Part shown: positions 42,068 through 52,321 of the stretch, piece by piece
Layout: the number at the start of each line of letters is the position of its first letter
How positions within the stretch are numbered: position 1 is the stretch's first letter
Assembly: GCA_021307315.1 (NCBI GenBank)
Contig: JAJSPD010000072.1
Coordinates: 124,001 to 188,000 of the forward strand
Reading direction: 5' to 3'
Length of the DNA: 64,000 nt
Source: Bisporella sp. PMI_857
Taxonomy: Eukaryota; Ascomycota; Leotiomycetes; Helotiales; Helotiaceae
Position numbers and translations under genes: made by a program
The notes under the pieces: model-generated
Told to the model about the DNA's origin: nothing
Databases searched by the model: none
What the model saw: only the letters and a program-made list of their open reading frames with translations

Positions 42068-42350
42068 GATCCATGATCCATCACGTGTCCCTTCCCCGGG
42101 AGTTCTCTGTGTCAGAAATAGGGTTTATCAGGCAAGAGGAATCAATTAGAGGATCTGTAAGGGTATCACGGTGATGGAGATACAAGCTTGTATGAGCGTT
42201 ATTCATTAATGATGATATCTACAGTTCTGAGCTGTAAATGAGGGGAAGATGTTTCTAGCTCCTTGGCCTACTTACGTAAGCCGATTCCTGACACTCTGTG
42301 TAAGCGAGCTTGCCGAGCCTCAGGCCCCTAAGGCACAAGGTTTGTTACCT
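42068..42350. repeat. LTR family 5 fragment carrying a MITE
   Basis: ATGATCCATCACGTG to AGTTCTCTG, then after the MITE TGTAAGCGAGCTTGCCGAGCCTCAGG, matches 37620-37715. Comparison with that copy shows exactly where the MITE went in. Confidence 0.8.
42110..42293 (+). repeat. MITE copy D, complete, 184 bp, CTCTG target duplication
   Basis: It runs from TGTCAGAAATAGGGTTTATC to AAGCCGATTCCTGACA. CTCTG is at 42105-42109 and 42294-42298, while the uninterrupted LTR at about 37665 has CTCTG once. The terminal repeats TGTCAG.AAT.GG.TT are imperfect beyond about 15 bp. The superfamily is not recognised. Confidence 0.92.
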
Positions 42351-42470
42351 GCGCGAAACAATGCATCGCGAGGCTGAGCTATTACAGCCTCAAATCTTAT
42401 GTGCCAATGAGAATTATCATCCCGGTTTACCTGCTAGAGCTCTTCTGTGATATAGCGGACAATCTTAACC

Positions 42471-45400
42471 ATGCGTCTCCTTCATACAAAAAGGCTTGAG
42501 CTTCAAGAATTTGGAGGCAAAGAGGTACCACACTACGCGATTCTTTCGCACACGTGGGGGAAAGGGGAGGTTACACTACAAGATATCAAGGATCTTAAGA
42601 CGAATAGGGCAATGAAACTACTAGGTTACGAAAAAGTCTCTATGGCCTGCTCTGTAGCTGCGGCAAACAGATTCGAATATATTTGGATCGACACTTGCTG
42701 CATTGATAAGACAAGTAGCGCAGAACTTTCCGAAGCACTTAACTCTATGTATCGTTGGTACCAAGAAGCCGAAGAGTGTTACGCATATCTTGCAGACGTC
42801 TCACAATATTCCGTCAATCGAGTGACTGGTGTCACAGGCCCTGAGTTCCGGAAAAGTAAATGGTTTACTCGGGGATGGACTCTTCAAGAGCTTATCGCGC
42901 CATTATCGGTAATGTTTCTCGACAAGCAATGGCAAGAAATTGGGACTAAGTCCGATCTACAACGAGATATATCTGAAATTACCAAAATCCCGGGCAGTTT
43001 CCTATTGGGAGATGATATAAGAAACGCCAGTGTCGCACAAAGAATGTCATGGGCTTCGAAAAGGGAGACAACAAGGACAGAGGATCTTGCTTACTGCCTG
43101 ATGGGTTTATTTGGCATATATATGCCGATGTTATATGGAGAAGGAGAAAGGGCGTTCATTAGACTTCAGGAGGAGATTATGAGGGTCTCCGATGATCACA
43201 GTCTTTTCGCTTGGAGATCGATAGAGGATCATGGGGGGATTCTCGCAAATTCACCAGCTGCGTTCGCTGAATCTGGCAATATCATCCCCGTCAGTCGTGC
43301 TTATGCCACAAGCAGTCCTTCAACATTAAGCAGCAGAGGAATTCATTTGTCGCTTCGTTTTATCAATGATGGTCAACAAGGCCAAGGGCTTGCGATTCTT
43401 GACTGTACAGAGATTGGGAAAGAGAGAATGCGGCTTGCACTTCGTCTAAAAGATATTTTTCAAACTAACGAAGATTTTGTAAGGGAGCAAAGCACAAAGC
43501 TTCCACTTATCGACCTGGAAGATATTAATATATTACAGAATCCTCTGACAAGCTTAAACATCCGGCAATGGCATCCAACGCGCAACAGAAAATGGGAAGA
43601 CATGGAAAAATGTGTCGTCAAGTTAACAGGAGTAGATGGACAAGAGGTCACTTCACGCATCACTAATTTCGACTCTAATTGCGAGCTTTCTGACGGGCTT
43701 ATAATTATGAACATAGCAGGTATTCCTGATGGAATACTTAGTCGATTGTTGGTTGTGTGCAAAGATGGAAACTTTTTCCAAATATTGTTGAAGAAATACG
43801 GAAGATCTCTTTCGGCGGATATATCTACCAGTGTAGAATTAGACTTACAAAATATTCAGGATCATGTTGCCCCTGGAAAAAAGCAAAACGATCAAGATCG
43901 AATTGTCAAAGTGCTAGGTAATGGGCAGCACGTTGACGTTGCGATTAAAAAGCGGGTTCTTTTACTTCGTGAGAAAAGATGTCTTACAGAAGTTGTGGAA
44001 ATAAGCTACTCCGGTACACTTAAAGGGGTATGGCTTCAGCATATAGCTATATTAGAAAAAGCGGGTAGCAAAAAGTCGCTTCTGTGGTACGCTGTGCTGC
44101 GTGGGCTTGTAACAGTTGTCGAGCGTCTTTTAGATGGAGACAGTACTGAATCAAATTTAACAGATGATTTGCGGACGCCACTTTCTTTAGCGGCAGAGGG
44201 CGGGCAAGAGGCAGTAGTAAAGCTGCTGCTCAAGAAGGGGGCTGCACTCGAGTCGACAGATGAGAATGGTCGGACACCATTGTCTTGGGCTGCTGGGACT
44301 GGTCATGAGGCGATCGTGCGCCTCCTGATTGCCACGGCCGCTGTGCTCGAGAAGAATGAAAAAATCGGAGATCGGAAGCCGCTGTCGCCAGCTGCGTGGC
44401 AACGGCTGCTGCCTACAAAGGCCATCAAGGCTAAATCGAAAATCAACGACAATCAAGTTAGATGCCGCCAGCTAGAGACTGAGGATAAATCTGGTCGGAC
44501 ACCGCTATTGTATGCTGCTGGAAATGGGCACGAGGCTGTAGTAAAGCTGCTACTTGACAAAGGCGCCGAGCTAGAGATCAGGAGCAATTATGGCCAGACG
44601 CCATTGTTGTATGCTGCTGAGCATGGGCACGAAGCTGTAGTGGAGCTGCTGCTCGACAAAGGTGCCGAGCTAGAAACCAAGGATAATTCTGGTCGGACGC
44701 CACTGTCATATGTTGCTGCGAATGGGCAAGAAGCTGTGATGAAGCTGCTGCTTGACAAAGGCGCCGAGCTAGACACCAAAGATAATTCTGGTCGGACGCC
44801 GCTGTGGTATGCTGCTAGGAATGGGCACGAGGCTGTGGTGAAGCTGCTGCTCGACAAAGGCGCCGAGCTAGAGATCAGGAGCAATTATAGCCAGACGCTA
44901 TTGTCGTATGCTGCTGAGCATGGGCACGAGGCTGTAGTGAAGTTGCTGCTCGACAAAGGTGCCGAGCTAGAAACCAAGGATAATTTTGGTCGGACGCCAC
45001 TGTCATATGCTGCTGGGAATGGGCACGAGGCTGTGATGAAGCTGCTGCTCAATCAAAGCGCTAAGTTAGAAACCAAAGATAATTCTGGTAGGACACCGTT
45101 ATCGCATACTGCTGTGTGTGGGCACGAGGCTGTGGTGAAGCTGCTACTTGACAAAGGCGCCGAGCTAGAAACCAAGAGCGAGTCTAGTCGGACGCCGCTG
45201 TCATATGCTGCTGGGAATGGGCAAGAAGCTGTGGTGGAGCTGCTGCTTGACAAAGGCGCCGAGCTAGAAACGAATGATAATTCTGGTTGGACACCGCTAT
45301 TTTATGCTGCTAAGAATGGGCACAACGCTGTAGTGAAGCTGCTGTTCAACAAAGGCGCCGAGCTAGAAACCAAGGATAGTTCTGGTCTGACGCCGCTGTG

Positions 45401-45992
45401 GTATGCTGCTGCGAATGGGCATGCCGCTGTAGTGAAGCTGCTGTTCGACAAAGGCGCCGAGCTAGAAACCAAGAACAATTCTGGACTGACGCCGCTGTGG
45501 TATGCTGCTGGAAATGGGCACGACGCTGTAGTGAAGCTTCTGCTCGACAAAGGCGCCGAGCTAGACACCAAGGATAATTCTGGTCGGACGCCGCTGTGGT
45601 ATGCTGCTAGGAATGGGCACGAGGCTGTGGTGAAGCTGCTGTTCGACAAAGGCGCCGAGCTAGAGATCCAGACGCTGTTGCTGTATGCTGCTGGAGATGG
45701 GCACGAGGCTGTAGTGAAGCTGCTGCTTGACAAAGGCGCCGAGTTAGAAACCAAGGATAGTTCTGGTCGGACACCGCTGTTGTATGCTGCTCAGAATGGG
45801 CACGCGGCTGTAGTGAAGCTTCTGCTTGGCAATGGCGCTAAGCTAGAAGCCAAGGATATGTTTGGTTTGACGCCGTTATTGTGTGCCGTTGAAAAGGGGC
45901 GCGAGGCTGTAGTAAAGCTGCTACTTGACAAAGGCGCTGAGCTAGAAACCAAGAGCGAGTCTAGTCGAACGCTGCTATACCATGCTCTGTGA
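42471..45992 (+). CDS. HET-ankyrin repeat protein (1173 aa)
   Basis: A single open exon. The HET domain (about 1-240) shows YAILSHTWG, YIWIDTCCIDK and RGWTLQELIAP, then CLMGLFGIYMPMLYGEGERA. A middle region (about 240-530) with no NACHT motif follows. Ankyrin repeats start at about 534 with three diverged units. From about 676 there are 15 nearly identical 33-aa units (TPL-YAA-NGHEAVVKLLLDKGAELETKD). The ORF stops at 45992 shortly into a further unit because of an indel, and ankyrin coding continues out of frame to about 46130. So the present protein is a slightly shortened version. By analogy with other HET proteins it should be a cytosolic trigger of incompatibility cell death, with the repeats recognising a partner; no ligand is known. 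Confidence 0.93.
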   Translation: MRLLHTKRLELQEFGGKEVPHYAILSHTWGKGEVTLQDIKDLKTNRAMKLLGYEKVSMACSVAAANRFEYIWIDTCCIDKTSSAELSEALNSMYRWYQEAEECYAYLADVSQYSVNRVTGVTGPEFRKSKWFTRGWTLQELIAPLSVMFLDKQWQEIGTKSDLQRDISEITKIPGSFLLGDDIRNASVAQRMSWASKRETTRTEDLAYCLMGLFGIYMPMLYGEGERAFIRLQEEIMRVSDDHSLFAWRSIEDHGGILANSPAAFAESGNIIPVSRAYATSSPSTLSSRGIHLSLRFINDGQQGQGLAILDCTEIGKERMRLALRLKDIFQTNEDFVREQSTKLPLIDLEDINILQNPLTSLNIRQWHPTRNRKWEDMEKCVVKLTGVDGQEVTSRITNFDSNCELSDGLIIMNIAGIPDGILSRLLVVCKDGNFFQILLKKYGRSLSADISTSVELDLQNIQDHVAPGKKQNDQDRIVKVLGNGQHVDVAIKKRVLLLREKRCLTEVVEISYSGTLKGVWLQHIAILEKAGSKKSLLWYAVLRGLVTVVERLLDGDSTESNLTDDLRTPLSLAAEGGQEAVVKLLLKKGAALESTDENGRTPLSWAAGTGHEAIVRLLIATAAVLEKNEKIGDRKPLSPAAWQRLLPTKAIKAKSKINDNQVRCRQLETEDKSGRTPLLYAAGNGHEAVVKLLLDKGAELEIRSNYGQTPLLYAAEHGHEAVVELLLDKGAELETKDNSGRTPLSYVAANGQEAVMKLLLDKGAELDTKDNSGRTPLWYAARNGHEAVVKLLLDKGAELEIRSNYSQTLLSYAAEHGHEAVVKLLLDKGAELETKDNFGRTPLSYAAGNGHEAVMKLLLNQSAKLETKDNSGRTPLSHTAVCGHEAVVKLLLDKGAELETKSESSRTPLSYAAGNGQEAVVELLLDKGAELETNDNSGWTPLFYAAKNGHNAVVKLLFNKGAELETKDSSGLTPLWYAAANGHAAVVKLLFDKGAELETKNNSGLTPLWYAAGNGHDAVVKLLLDKGAELDTKDNSGRTPLWYAARNGHEAVVKLLFDKGAELEIQTLLLYAAGDGHEAVVKLLLDKGAELETKDSSGRTPLLYAAQNGHAAVVKLLLGNGAKLEAKDMFGLTPLLCAVEKGREAVVKLLLDKGAELETKSESSRTLLYHAL
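44496..45975 (+). repeat. 99-bp coding tandem repeat, 15 ankyrin units
   Basis: Units differ mainly in the tip and first helix (GNGHE, EHGHE, ANGQE, RNGHE, VCGHE, KNGHN, ANGHA, GNGHD, GDGHE, QNGHA, EKGRE) and in the turn (DNSGR, SNYGQ, SESSR, DSSGL). Unit 12 lacks several residues (ELEIQ-TLL). Two blocks (RNGHE units 4 and 12) are almost the same, as if exchanged or duplicated. Confidence 0.9.
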
Positions 45993-46140
45993 AAGAACAC
46001 GCAGCTGTAGTAAAGCTTCTGCTTGACAAAGGCGCTAAGCTAGAAACAAGAGCGAGCCTGGACTGACGCCGCTGTACTATGCTTGTAACGGCAGCAATAG
46101 GAATAGGTATTACCGCTGCGCCAACGGGCCAAAAGGCACT
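45993..46140 (+). pseudogene. Out-of-frame ankyrin tail of the HET-ankyrin gene
   Basis: In a shifted frame the sequence still reads KEHAAVVKLLLDKGAKLET and then, after another slip, TPLYYAC. The longer ancestral protein thus had at least one or two more ankyrin units. A family 2 solo LTR follows at 46197. Confidence 0.75.
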
Positions 46141-46196
46141 TGAATTGACCTCCCGGTCAATTCCATATTCCGCTATATATAGGTCAGGTAGCTACC

Positions 46197-46452
46197 TGTC
46201 ACGGTCCTGGCCCTATCTCGAGCTTGGCCCCTGCTACCACAGGGCTCGGCATCCCAGAGCTTAGCGACCGACGCTACAGGGCTCGCTTACACTGGCCCTT
46301 AGCCAGCCTCCTGTATATAAAGCACTGCTCTCCTTCCCTTCCTTTGCCTGTAGCTTGTTCTCTTAGTTATAACAATTGATAGTTGTTCACACCTTTGAGT
46401 CCTTCTACCTAGATCTACGGATCGAGATCCCTGTTCAGCTTGAGTTGTTACA
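46197..46452 (+). repeat. Solo LTR, family 2 (sense)
   Basis: TGTCACGGTCCTGGCCC to CTTGAGTTGTTACA. A TATATAAAGC box (near 46314) fits an LTR promoter. No target duplication is visible. Confidence 0.85.
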
Positions 46453-47187
46453 TTATGTAATATAGACCAAGGCCCTCTAGGCTTAGCCGGGCGTAATAAA
46501 ACTACTACTACTACTACTACTACTACAATTACATCTTTCCTCCTTAGTTTAATATTCTCGTAATAAGAACCACCTTACTGGCCGCTTTACCAGGCCAAAG
46601 GATTTGGCTTCGTGACAACTTCCATGAGCAGCGCTGAATCTTTCCCATTCCCGTCTCCTATCACCGTATGAACGACTTCGCTAGTGAAGCCATTGCAGAG
46701 CCTTTTATGAGTATTGGCGCACAGGTTTCCGGGCCATGCAAGCGTGTCGCCCGCTTGCTTACTATTTTCCAATACCGCCGTATAGCCATCTTCTGGCCCC
46801 CCTAATTCTCACCCGCTTTTGCGTTTGTGTAGTACAGCAGCGTACGTACGGGTACATGCTGATGTATGTTCTTCCTCAACACAAGATGCGCCTCAATGAT
46901 AGAAAGATGTGTATGGCTCTCTTAAAATAGTCCAGACAGCCGCCATGATCCTTTACAGTGGCTAGCCGCGATCGGCTGGTCTGGCGCCCGCTTTTAGTGA
47001 TGATGCACCACGCCATGCATGCAAGGTCGAAATGAGGACGCCAACCTTGAGCTTCTGTTTACTAGTCGTAGAAACAACTGAGCGGATCACTTACCTAACA
47101 CAAAAACTTAACATAAGAAGTTCTATCCTAAAAATGCACCCGAACTCCCTCTCGCTCAATATCATTATAACCATCCTCAAAATGTCG
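46453..47187. other. Intergenic, with shared repeat and CTA run
   Basis: 46468-46575 is the second copy of the repeat at 5628-5715. Between its blocks lies a run of about nine ACT/CTA triplets (about 46499-46527). No gene is supported in the rest. Confidence 0.5.
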
Positions 47188-49889
47188 TCACCAAAGGCTC
47201 GTCGTAATGGGATTAGAAAGAGCTCGCCTTTTCCGATTTTCCATATCAGTAGGGAGGACGTATCCACCACAAGTGAGGCATCGAGGTAGTCCGGGAAGCT
47301 GTTGTCCGGGCGTGTCTTGCGCTACCCAACGCACATAATTGATAATATTGTTGCAACGGCATTGCTGGATTGGAGTCTCATGGCGGCTGCCGGAGTTCAG
47401 ATTTTCTGGGGTCAGTGAGGTCACTTCACCGCGATACTCCTTCCGCCGGCTGAGGTCTAATTTTGATGTTTTTTGAGTTATGGGCTTCTTTGGACAACTC
47501 ATCTGGTCTTGATAGTCAGTCTTTGAGAGATGGTCCCGTATTAAAAGCCTCTCAAGCGGGATTTTCTCGTTAACGGCCTTACACCAGACAGGCCATAGCT
47601 GCACTGTGAAAGCGAAGTCGGAGGGAGTGCATCCTTGGCTGTTTGTCTTACTGAGATCGGACAGAAAAGAATACTTCATCAACAATGGTAGTCTCTTCAC
47701 CAGATTGTCTGGAATATTCTGACAGGCTTCGAGCACAAGATGGAAGACACCATTACCGTCATTGTCTACCGCTTTCGTATCGGCTCCACCTTCCAGGAGC
47801 TTGTCGATGACCTCCAGTCCAAGCTCTCCGGGGATACTCAGGTTGTCTAGTAACGGTGTCTTTCCAAATGAATCTCGGATCTCCAGCTCTACTCCATGTT
47901 TTATGAATTCTGATATCATCCCAGACAACTCATCAGCAGGGTACGTCGATTGTTCAAGGAATCCAGAAAGATGTAGACAGCCATCTTCCGCCTCTCGTTC
48001 TGGCCAAGCTTCGTCCTCAAGACATCCCCCCTGAACTAGTGCTGAGACGACGTTCTGTCTTTGGTCTGGTCTGGTAAACTCGGTGATAATGAGCTCTTCA
48101 TCTTGGAAACCTTGGATTAATAAACGTAGGGCGTTCATTCCCTCACTTCATAAATAACTTCGTCAGTAAAACAGCGTATAATTGGTCTGTTTGTCCTACC
48201 TATCGGACTCGCAAGGGTCAGTTCCTTCAAGTGACGTGAGTAGAAATTCACAAATGGGTAATTGGACCTCGCGACAAGCATGCTGTGACTCTATTAGAAA
48301 AGATAGAACGTGGGGCCCCCGTAATTTGTACTTACTCCAATTAATGTGTTTCCGTCGTCCAGTAAGCGATCAGTAGGAAAGGCGGTCTGTTTGCTCAGAA
48401 GGGTTTGCAGACCAATGAGATCCCCATTTTCAACCGCCTCGAATGCAGATCCCTCCCATTCCACGATACGAAATGTTCTCAAGCAGCGCTCAATTCTCTC
48501 GTTATAGAAGTTGCGACGAAGGACTGTCGTAAAGCCATTTCGGTATTCTGGGGAAATGTTGTCATTTGGGGTAAAGGAGAAGTATATAACGAGAACTATT
48601 CCTCCTTGACGGAGTTCAGTTCGAACTAGAAGATTGCCTTCTCGAGTTTCGTAGCGGCGTGACCTAGGTTTCTCTATCCGTGAACTGAAAAGGCTAGAAG
48701 AGGCTGGATCTGTGCGCCGCTTTTTGCAGGATAAACTAGTCTCACTTTCTCTTTCGTCTTGCGCTTTCCGTTTAGTCTTCGATCTGGGCGCTACAGATTC
48801 ATCTATTGAGTGCCACAGTTGAGTGCGCGTAACTTGTTCCGCATTCCCATGCACAGATGCAGCGTGAGCAGACGCCAAAAGCCCCCCAATCTCATCCTTT
48901 AACCACGCAACATCAGCTCCTCTCAGATTCATTTCGCCCTCATCGACCAAGTGTGGGAGGATCTTCGACAGGTTCGGCTTTAGTACCAACAGAGGGAAGA
49001 CGATATCCTGCATGTTATTAGCTTTTATGGTAAAGTTGGTTTCAACCTGACTAAACGTCAATCTTTCTACTCCGATGCCAAATTTTCGTGAAGCTCCAGC
49101 CTCATTTGCATGGGTAGGATCATGGGAAGGTAACGGGGCGAGCCTGTTTCCTAAACGGTTGTCAATCTTCTTTCGAAGCCGGATGAACGCATTCTTCTTT
49201 CCCTCTCCATATATTAGCGGTATATATACACCAAAGATTCCCATTAGAGAGTATGCCCCGTCTTCTGCACGCGTCGTTTGACGGCCTTCAGACCATGACA
49301 TTCGCTCCAGGGTGCTAAACTCTGAGAGGTGACCTTGAAAAGCAGAAATCGGGATGTGCGTAATGGAATGAAGCTGAAGCTCCAGTGACGTCTTATCACC
49401 GAGTCGCTCGCCTTCGGACGAAAAGAACTCCATTGATGCCGGAGCCATAAGCTCTTGAAGCGTCCAACCTCGCGTGAACCATCTGCTCGCCCGAAATGCG
49501 GGCTGCCACCGCATTGGTGAAAGAGCAGCTTGGGTAAGGCCGTCTGTTGAAACATCTGAGAGATAGACGTAGCATCTGGTCGCGTTCTGATACCAACGGA
49601 ACATCGAGTTTATCACCTCGGAAAGCTCGGTATTATTCGATTTGTCAATACAACAAGTATCCACCCAGAAGTATTGAAGGCCATCGGAAAGTGCTTGCTG
49701 TCCACAGAAGCGGATCTTCCTATACCCAGCCTTTTGCTTTTCTGTATTCGTTGCAATATCCTTGAAAGTAACCTCTTGATCATCATCTCCCCAAGTGTGC
49801 GAAAGTATTGCATAAGGCGGTATACCGTCGTTATTAAGATCCTTAGTCAGGGTTATTTGGCCATCGTTTTCGAGCTTTAGAAGTCGCAT
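47188..49889 (-). CDS. HET-ankyrin protein, three exons (866 aa)
   Basis: Exons 49889-48336, 48288-48200 and 48145-47188 join in frame across introns of 47 and 54 nt. The first intron uses the second of two nearby AGs (TAGAG/TCAC). The HET domain (about 1-245) has YAILSHTWG, YFWVDTCCIDK, RGWTLQELMAP and GIFGVYIPLIYGEGKK. Residues about 375-400 are rich in Lys/Arg (SKTKRKAQ, CKKRRTD), a possible bipartite nuclear signal. The C-terminal part has weak ankyrin units (HGVELEIRDSFGKTPLL, GGADTKAVDNDGNGVFHL) and ends with CRCN and CLTCGG pairs that could bind zinc. No near-identical repeats are present, unlike its neighbour. The gene is open and is probably functional as a HET-type trigger, but no partner is known. 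Confidence 0.88.
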
Positions 49890-51082
49890 AGTCGGGCACG
49901 TATGATAAAAGCGGTTTGAGAGAGATATTAGTGGACTGTCGATTTAAGATACGGCCAAATGAGGCTTAATTATGGATACAGGGCTAGTCGTCTGAAAGGC
50001 ATTGTCTAAATAGACCAAGTGCGGGGCTTATCCGTACTGTCACAATCTAAGCCTGAATCGTGAGGTCACAGGTGTAGACCCACTTATAAACAAGCCATGT
50101 ATCACCCCTAAATCCTTAGATTTCGTACCCGAGATCAGGGCTTTTACTCCTACATAGCGTATCAACATACTGATTTCCCCTATATTGCTTTATCTGTGTA
50201 GCCTATCGTAACTACCTCAATCCGAGACCAGTTCTAACACATTCAAGGCTCCCAAAAGGCCATAGATCTTCCCAATTAGGTATAGCATTTCCAGTTTCGG
50301 ATCACCCCACCACCCCACCACAGCTATCATCAACTATTATCACCAAACATCATCAGCAATCATTACAGTATCAATTACCCTCACTATCAAATATCATCCA
50401 GAAACGCTATCAAATAATATTACAGTACCATTAGCATCTTTTCAGGGCTCCAACATGACTCCAGCGCAGGATTACTTCCACTCTAATCAATATCCCCGGG
50501 TATCAAAAGCATTTATGACTTGCGTCTGCCCTGAGTCAAGAGACCCGCCCCCACGTTGATCAACCTTAGCGTCGCTGAGCTGTGCGTATTGCCAATGCAC
50601 GGACTTGAGCCACGTTGGTCCCGCAGCTTCCAAGACTCCAACTGAGGCAAGGGAGTTGCAGTTGCAAAACAATGACGACTTCCAGCCTACATAATCGTCA
50701 CATTTCGCAAGCATCATTAACTACATTAACTACATTAACTACATTAACTATATTAAGTAAGAAGCATGTAACCATTGCATGTTGAGACGAGTGCCTATCA
50801 AAACTTCCGTCTCAAACACTGATGAAGCCGTGTGCCAATCTGCAGGTCGCTGGTCGCTCGTTCCGGAGTATATTTAGTGCAATGTCACGTCTTGAGACGC
50901 AAGGCACAACTTGGGGACGGATTCGCGCACCGTTAACATCCTGCAGTATAATTAATTGCAATCACTGTTCCTGGTACGTCATTATTCAACATCCGCTCTG
51001 ACCAAGATAATGACTGCCTCCTCACTTTGACTTCAATAAAGTCAACGAAGAATTTGACTAATTACAACGCTGCCGCGCTATT
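49890..51082. other. Intergenic with small satellites
   Basis: Contains the promoter side of the HET-ankyrin gene, a CACCCCAC run near 50310, and a 9-bp tandem repeat ACTACATTA at about 50711-50757. A 76-codon minus ORF (50487-50717) starts at the edge of that satellite (LAKCDDYVGWKSSLFC). It has protein-like composition but no recognised family; it may be a gene fragment. Confidence 0.4.
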
Positions 51083-51307
51083 TGTCACGGCCCTGGCCCT
51101 ATCTCGCTTAGAGCTTGGCCCCTGACACCACAGGGCTCGCTTAAACTGGCCCCTGGCCAGCCTCCCGTATATAAAGCGCTGCTTTCCTTCCCTTCTTCTG
51201 TCTGTAGCTTGTTCTCTTAGTTATAACAATTGACAGTCGTTCACACCTTTGAGTCCCTCTTCCTGAGATCCACGGATCGAGATCCCTGTTTGTCTTGAGT
51301 TGTTACA
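51083..51307 (+). repeat. Solo LTR, family 2 (sense)
   Basis: TGTCACGGCCCTGGCCC to CTTGAGTTGTTACA, with the TATATAAAGC box near 51170. Flanks CTATT and CTCTT may be a decayed target duplication. It is shorter than the 41045 copy by an internal deletion. Confidence 0.85.
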
Positions 51308-51614
51308 CTCTTCACCTCTCACAGCAAAGTACTCCGGAGATTGAGAGCCGTGGACCGCTCCTATCGTCCCGGAGTCGCCAGTTGCTTTCGTGAATTTCCC
51401 CCCTCACCGCTTGTAAGGGCTCACCTAGATGCCGGGAAATAGGATGGGATGTCCTATAACCAGCTAGGGCACCCAATACCGCAAATAGGTAAAAAGTAGG
51501 AAAAGCATGTAATAACGTCTAGAGAACTAAGGTAGGAGGTGTAGCTAGCTATGTGTAGGGACCATCCTAGCGTAGGTTCCCTATGCCTAAGGCTTTACAC
51601 CACTTTTACTTGGG
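51308..51614. other. Intergenic stretch
   Basis: No gene or repeat recognised between the solo LTR and the secreted-protein relic. Confidence 0.35.
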
Positions 51615-52321
51615 TTAATTTGACACTCCAAGCGCAGCCTCAACAACTTGACAGGTAGGTATACGATCCCCCAAATCCGCATTTCCTCTCGAACACATTG
51701 GAATTCGGTGGCCACCTTCAAATCCTTTCGTCGGCTTGTAGGTATTGGCACTTAACGAATCAGCATCCTTTTCAAAATCTTGTGATCGAAGACCCCATAC
51801 AACGGTTACTGTACCCGGCGGATAAGTAGTGGCGTCCGCAGGAAGTCCAGCAGCAGCCTCGGCCATTGTCCACGATCCATCTGCTGCATGCGGATATCGC
51901 GCACTGCAGAATGCCTTTTTATGGAGGGGCATCCCGTACCGGCAAGGGTCTTGTTCTTGACATTCCCCTTAGGGATATCGGAAACGAACCAGCCCTTGTT
52001 AGCACCCGTAGGCCAATATGTCACCGCTACCATTCGAGCGCGTGGCGCCAGTATGACCTCTACTGAGTCAGTGAGTACTCTAGGGTTTTTCTGTGTTGTT
52101 GAAAGCTAATCGAAGTAATTCTTAGCCCGGATCTCCGCCTGGGCCGCGTCGCCGGGTACCTCGAAAACGCTATGTGCTACAAACTGTTGGTAAGTTGTGT
52201 CTGTTCCTGAACCGTCTACGTTGATCATTTGCCACTTGTCTCTCTTGGGTGCTGCTGAGATGGATTGTGCAAGCAAAATGGCGGACAAGGAGATTTGAAG
52301 GACATTCTTTAAGCCGAACAT
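51615..52321 (-). pseudogene. Secreted protein with one nonsense codon and one frameshift
   Basis: It starts with a signal peptide, MFGLKNVLQISLSAILLAQS, cleaved near ISAAP. The frame continues through FVAHSVFEVPGDAAQAEIR to a TAG at 52108-52106. In the same frame it then reads LSTTQKNPRVLTDSVEVI and MVAVTYWPTGANKGWF. Near 51915 the frame slips (LAGTG to MPLHKKAFCSARYPHA) and ends HRIPMCSRGNADLGD...ALGVSN. Without the two lesions it would be a secreted protein of about 235 aa with four or so cysteines. The stop fits CAG-to-TAG. No family is recognised; a secreted enzyme or effector is possible. Confidence 0.65.

Noticed and set aside
44588..46000. Minus-strand ORFs rich in LSSSSFTTASCPF across the ankyrin array
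   Set aside because: Antisense shadows of the 99-bp ankyrin repeat.
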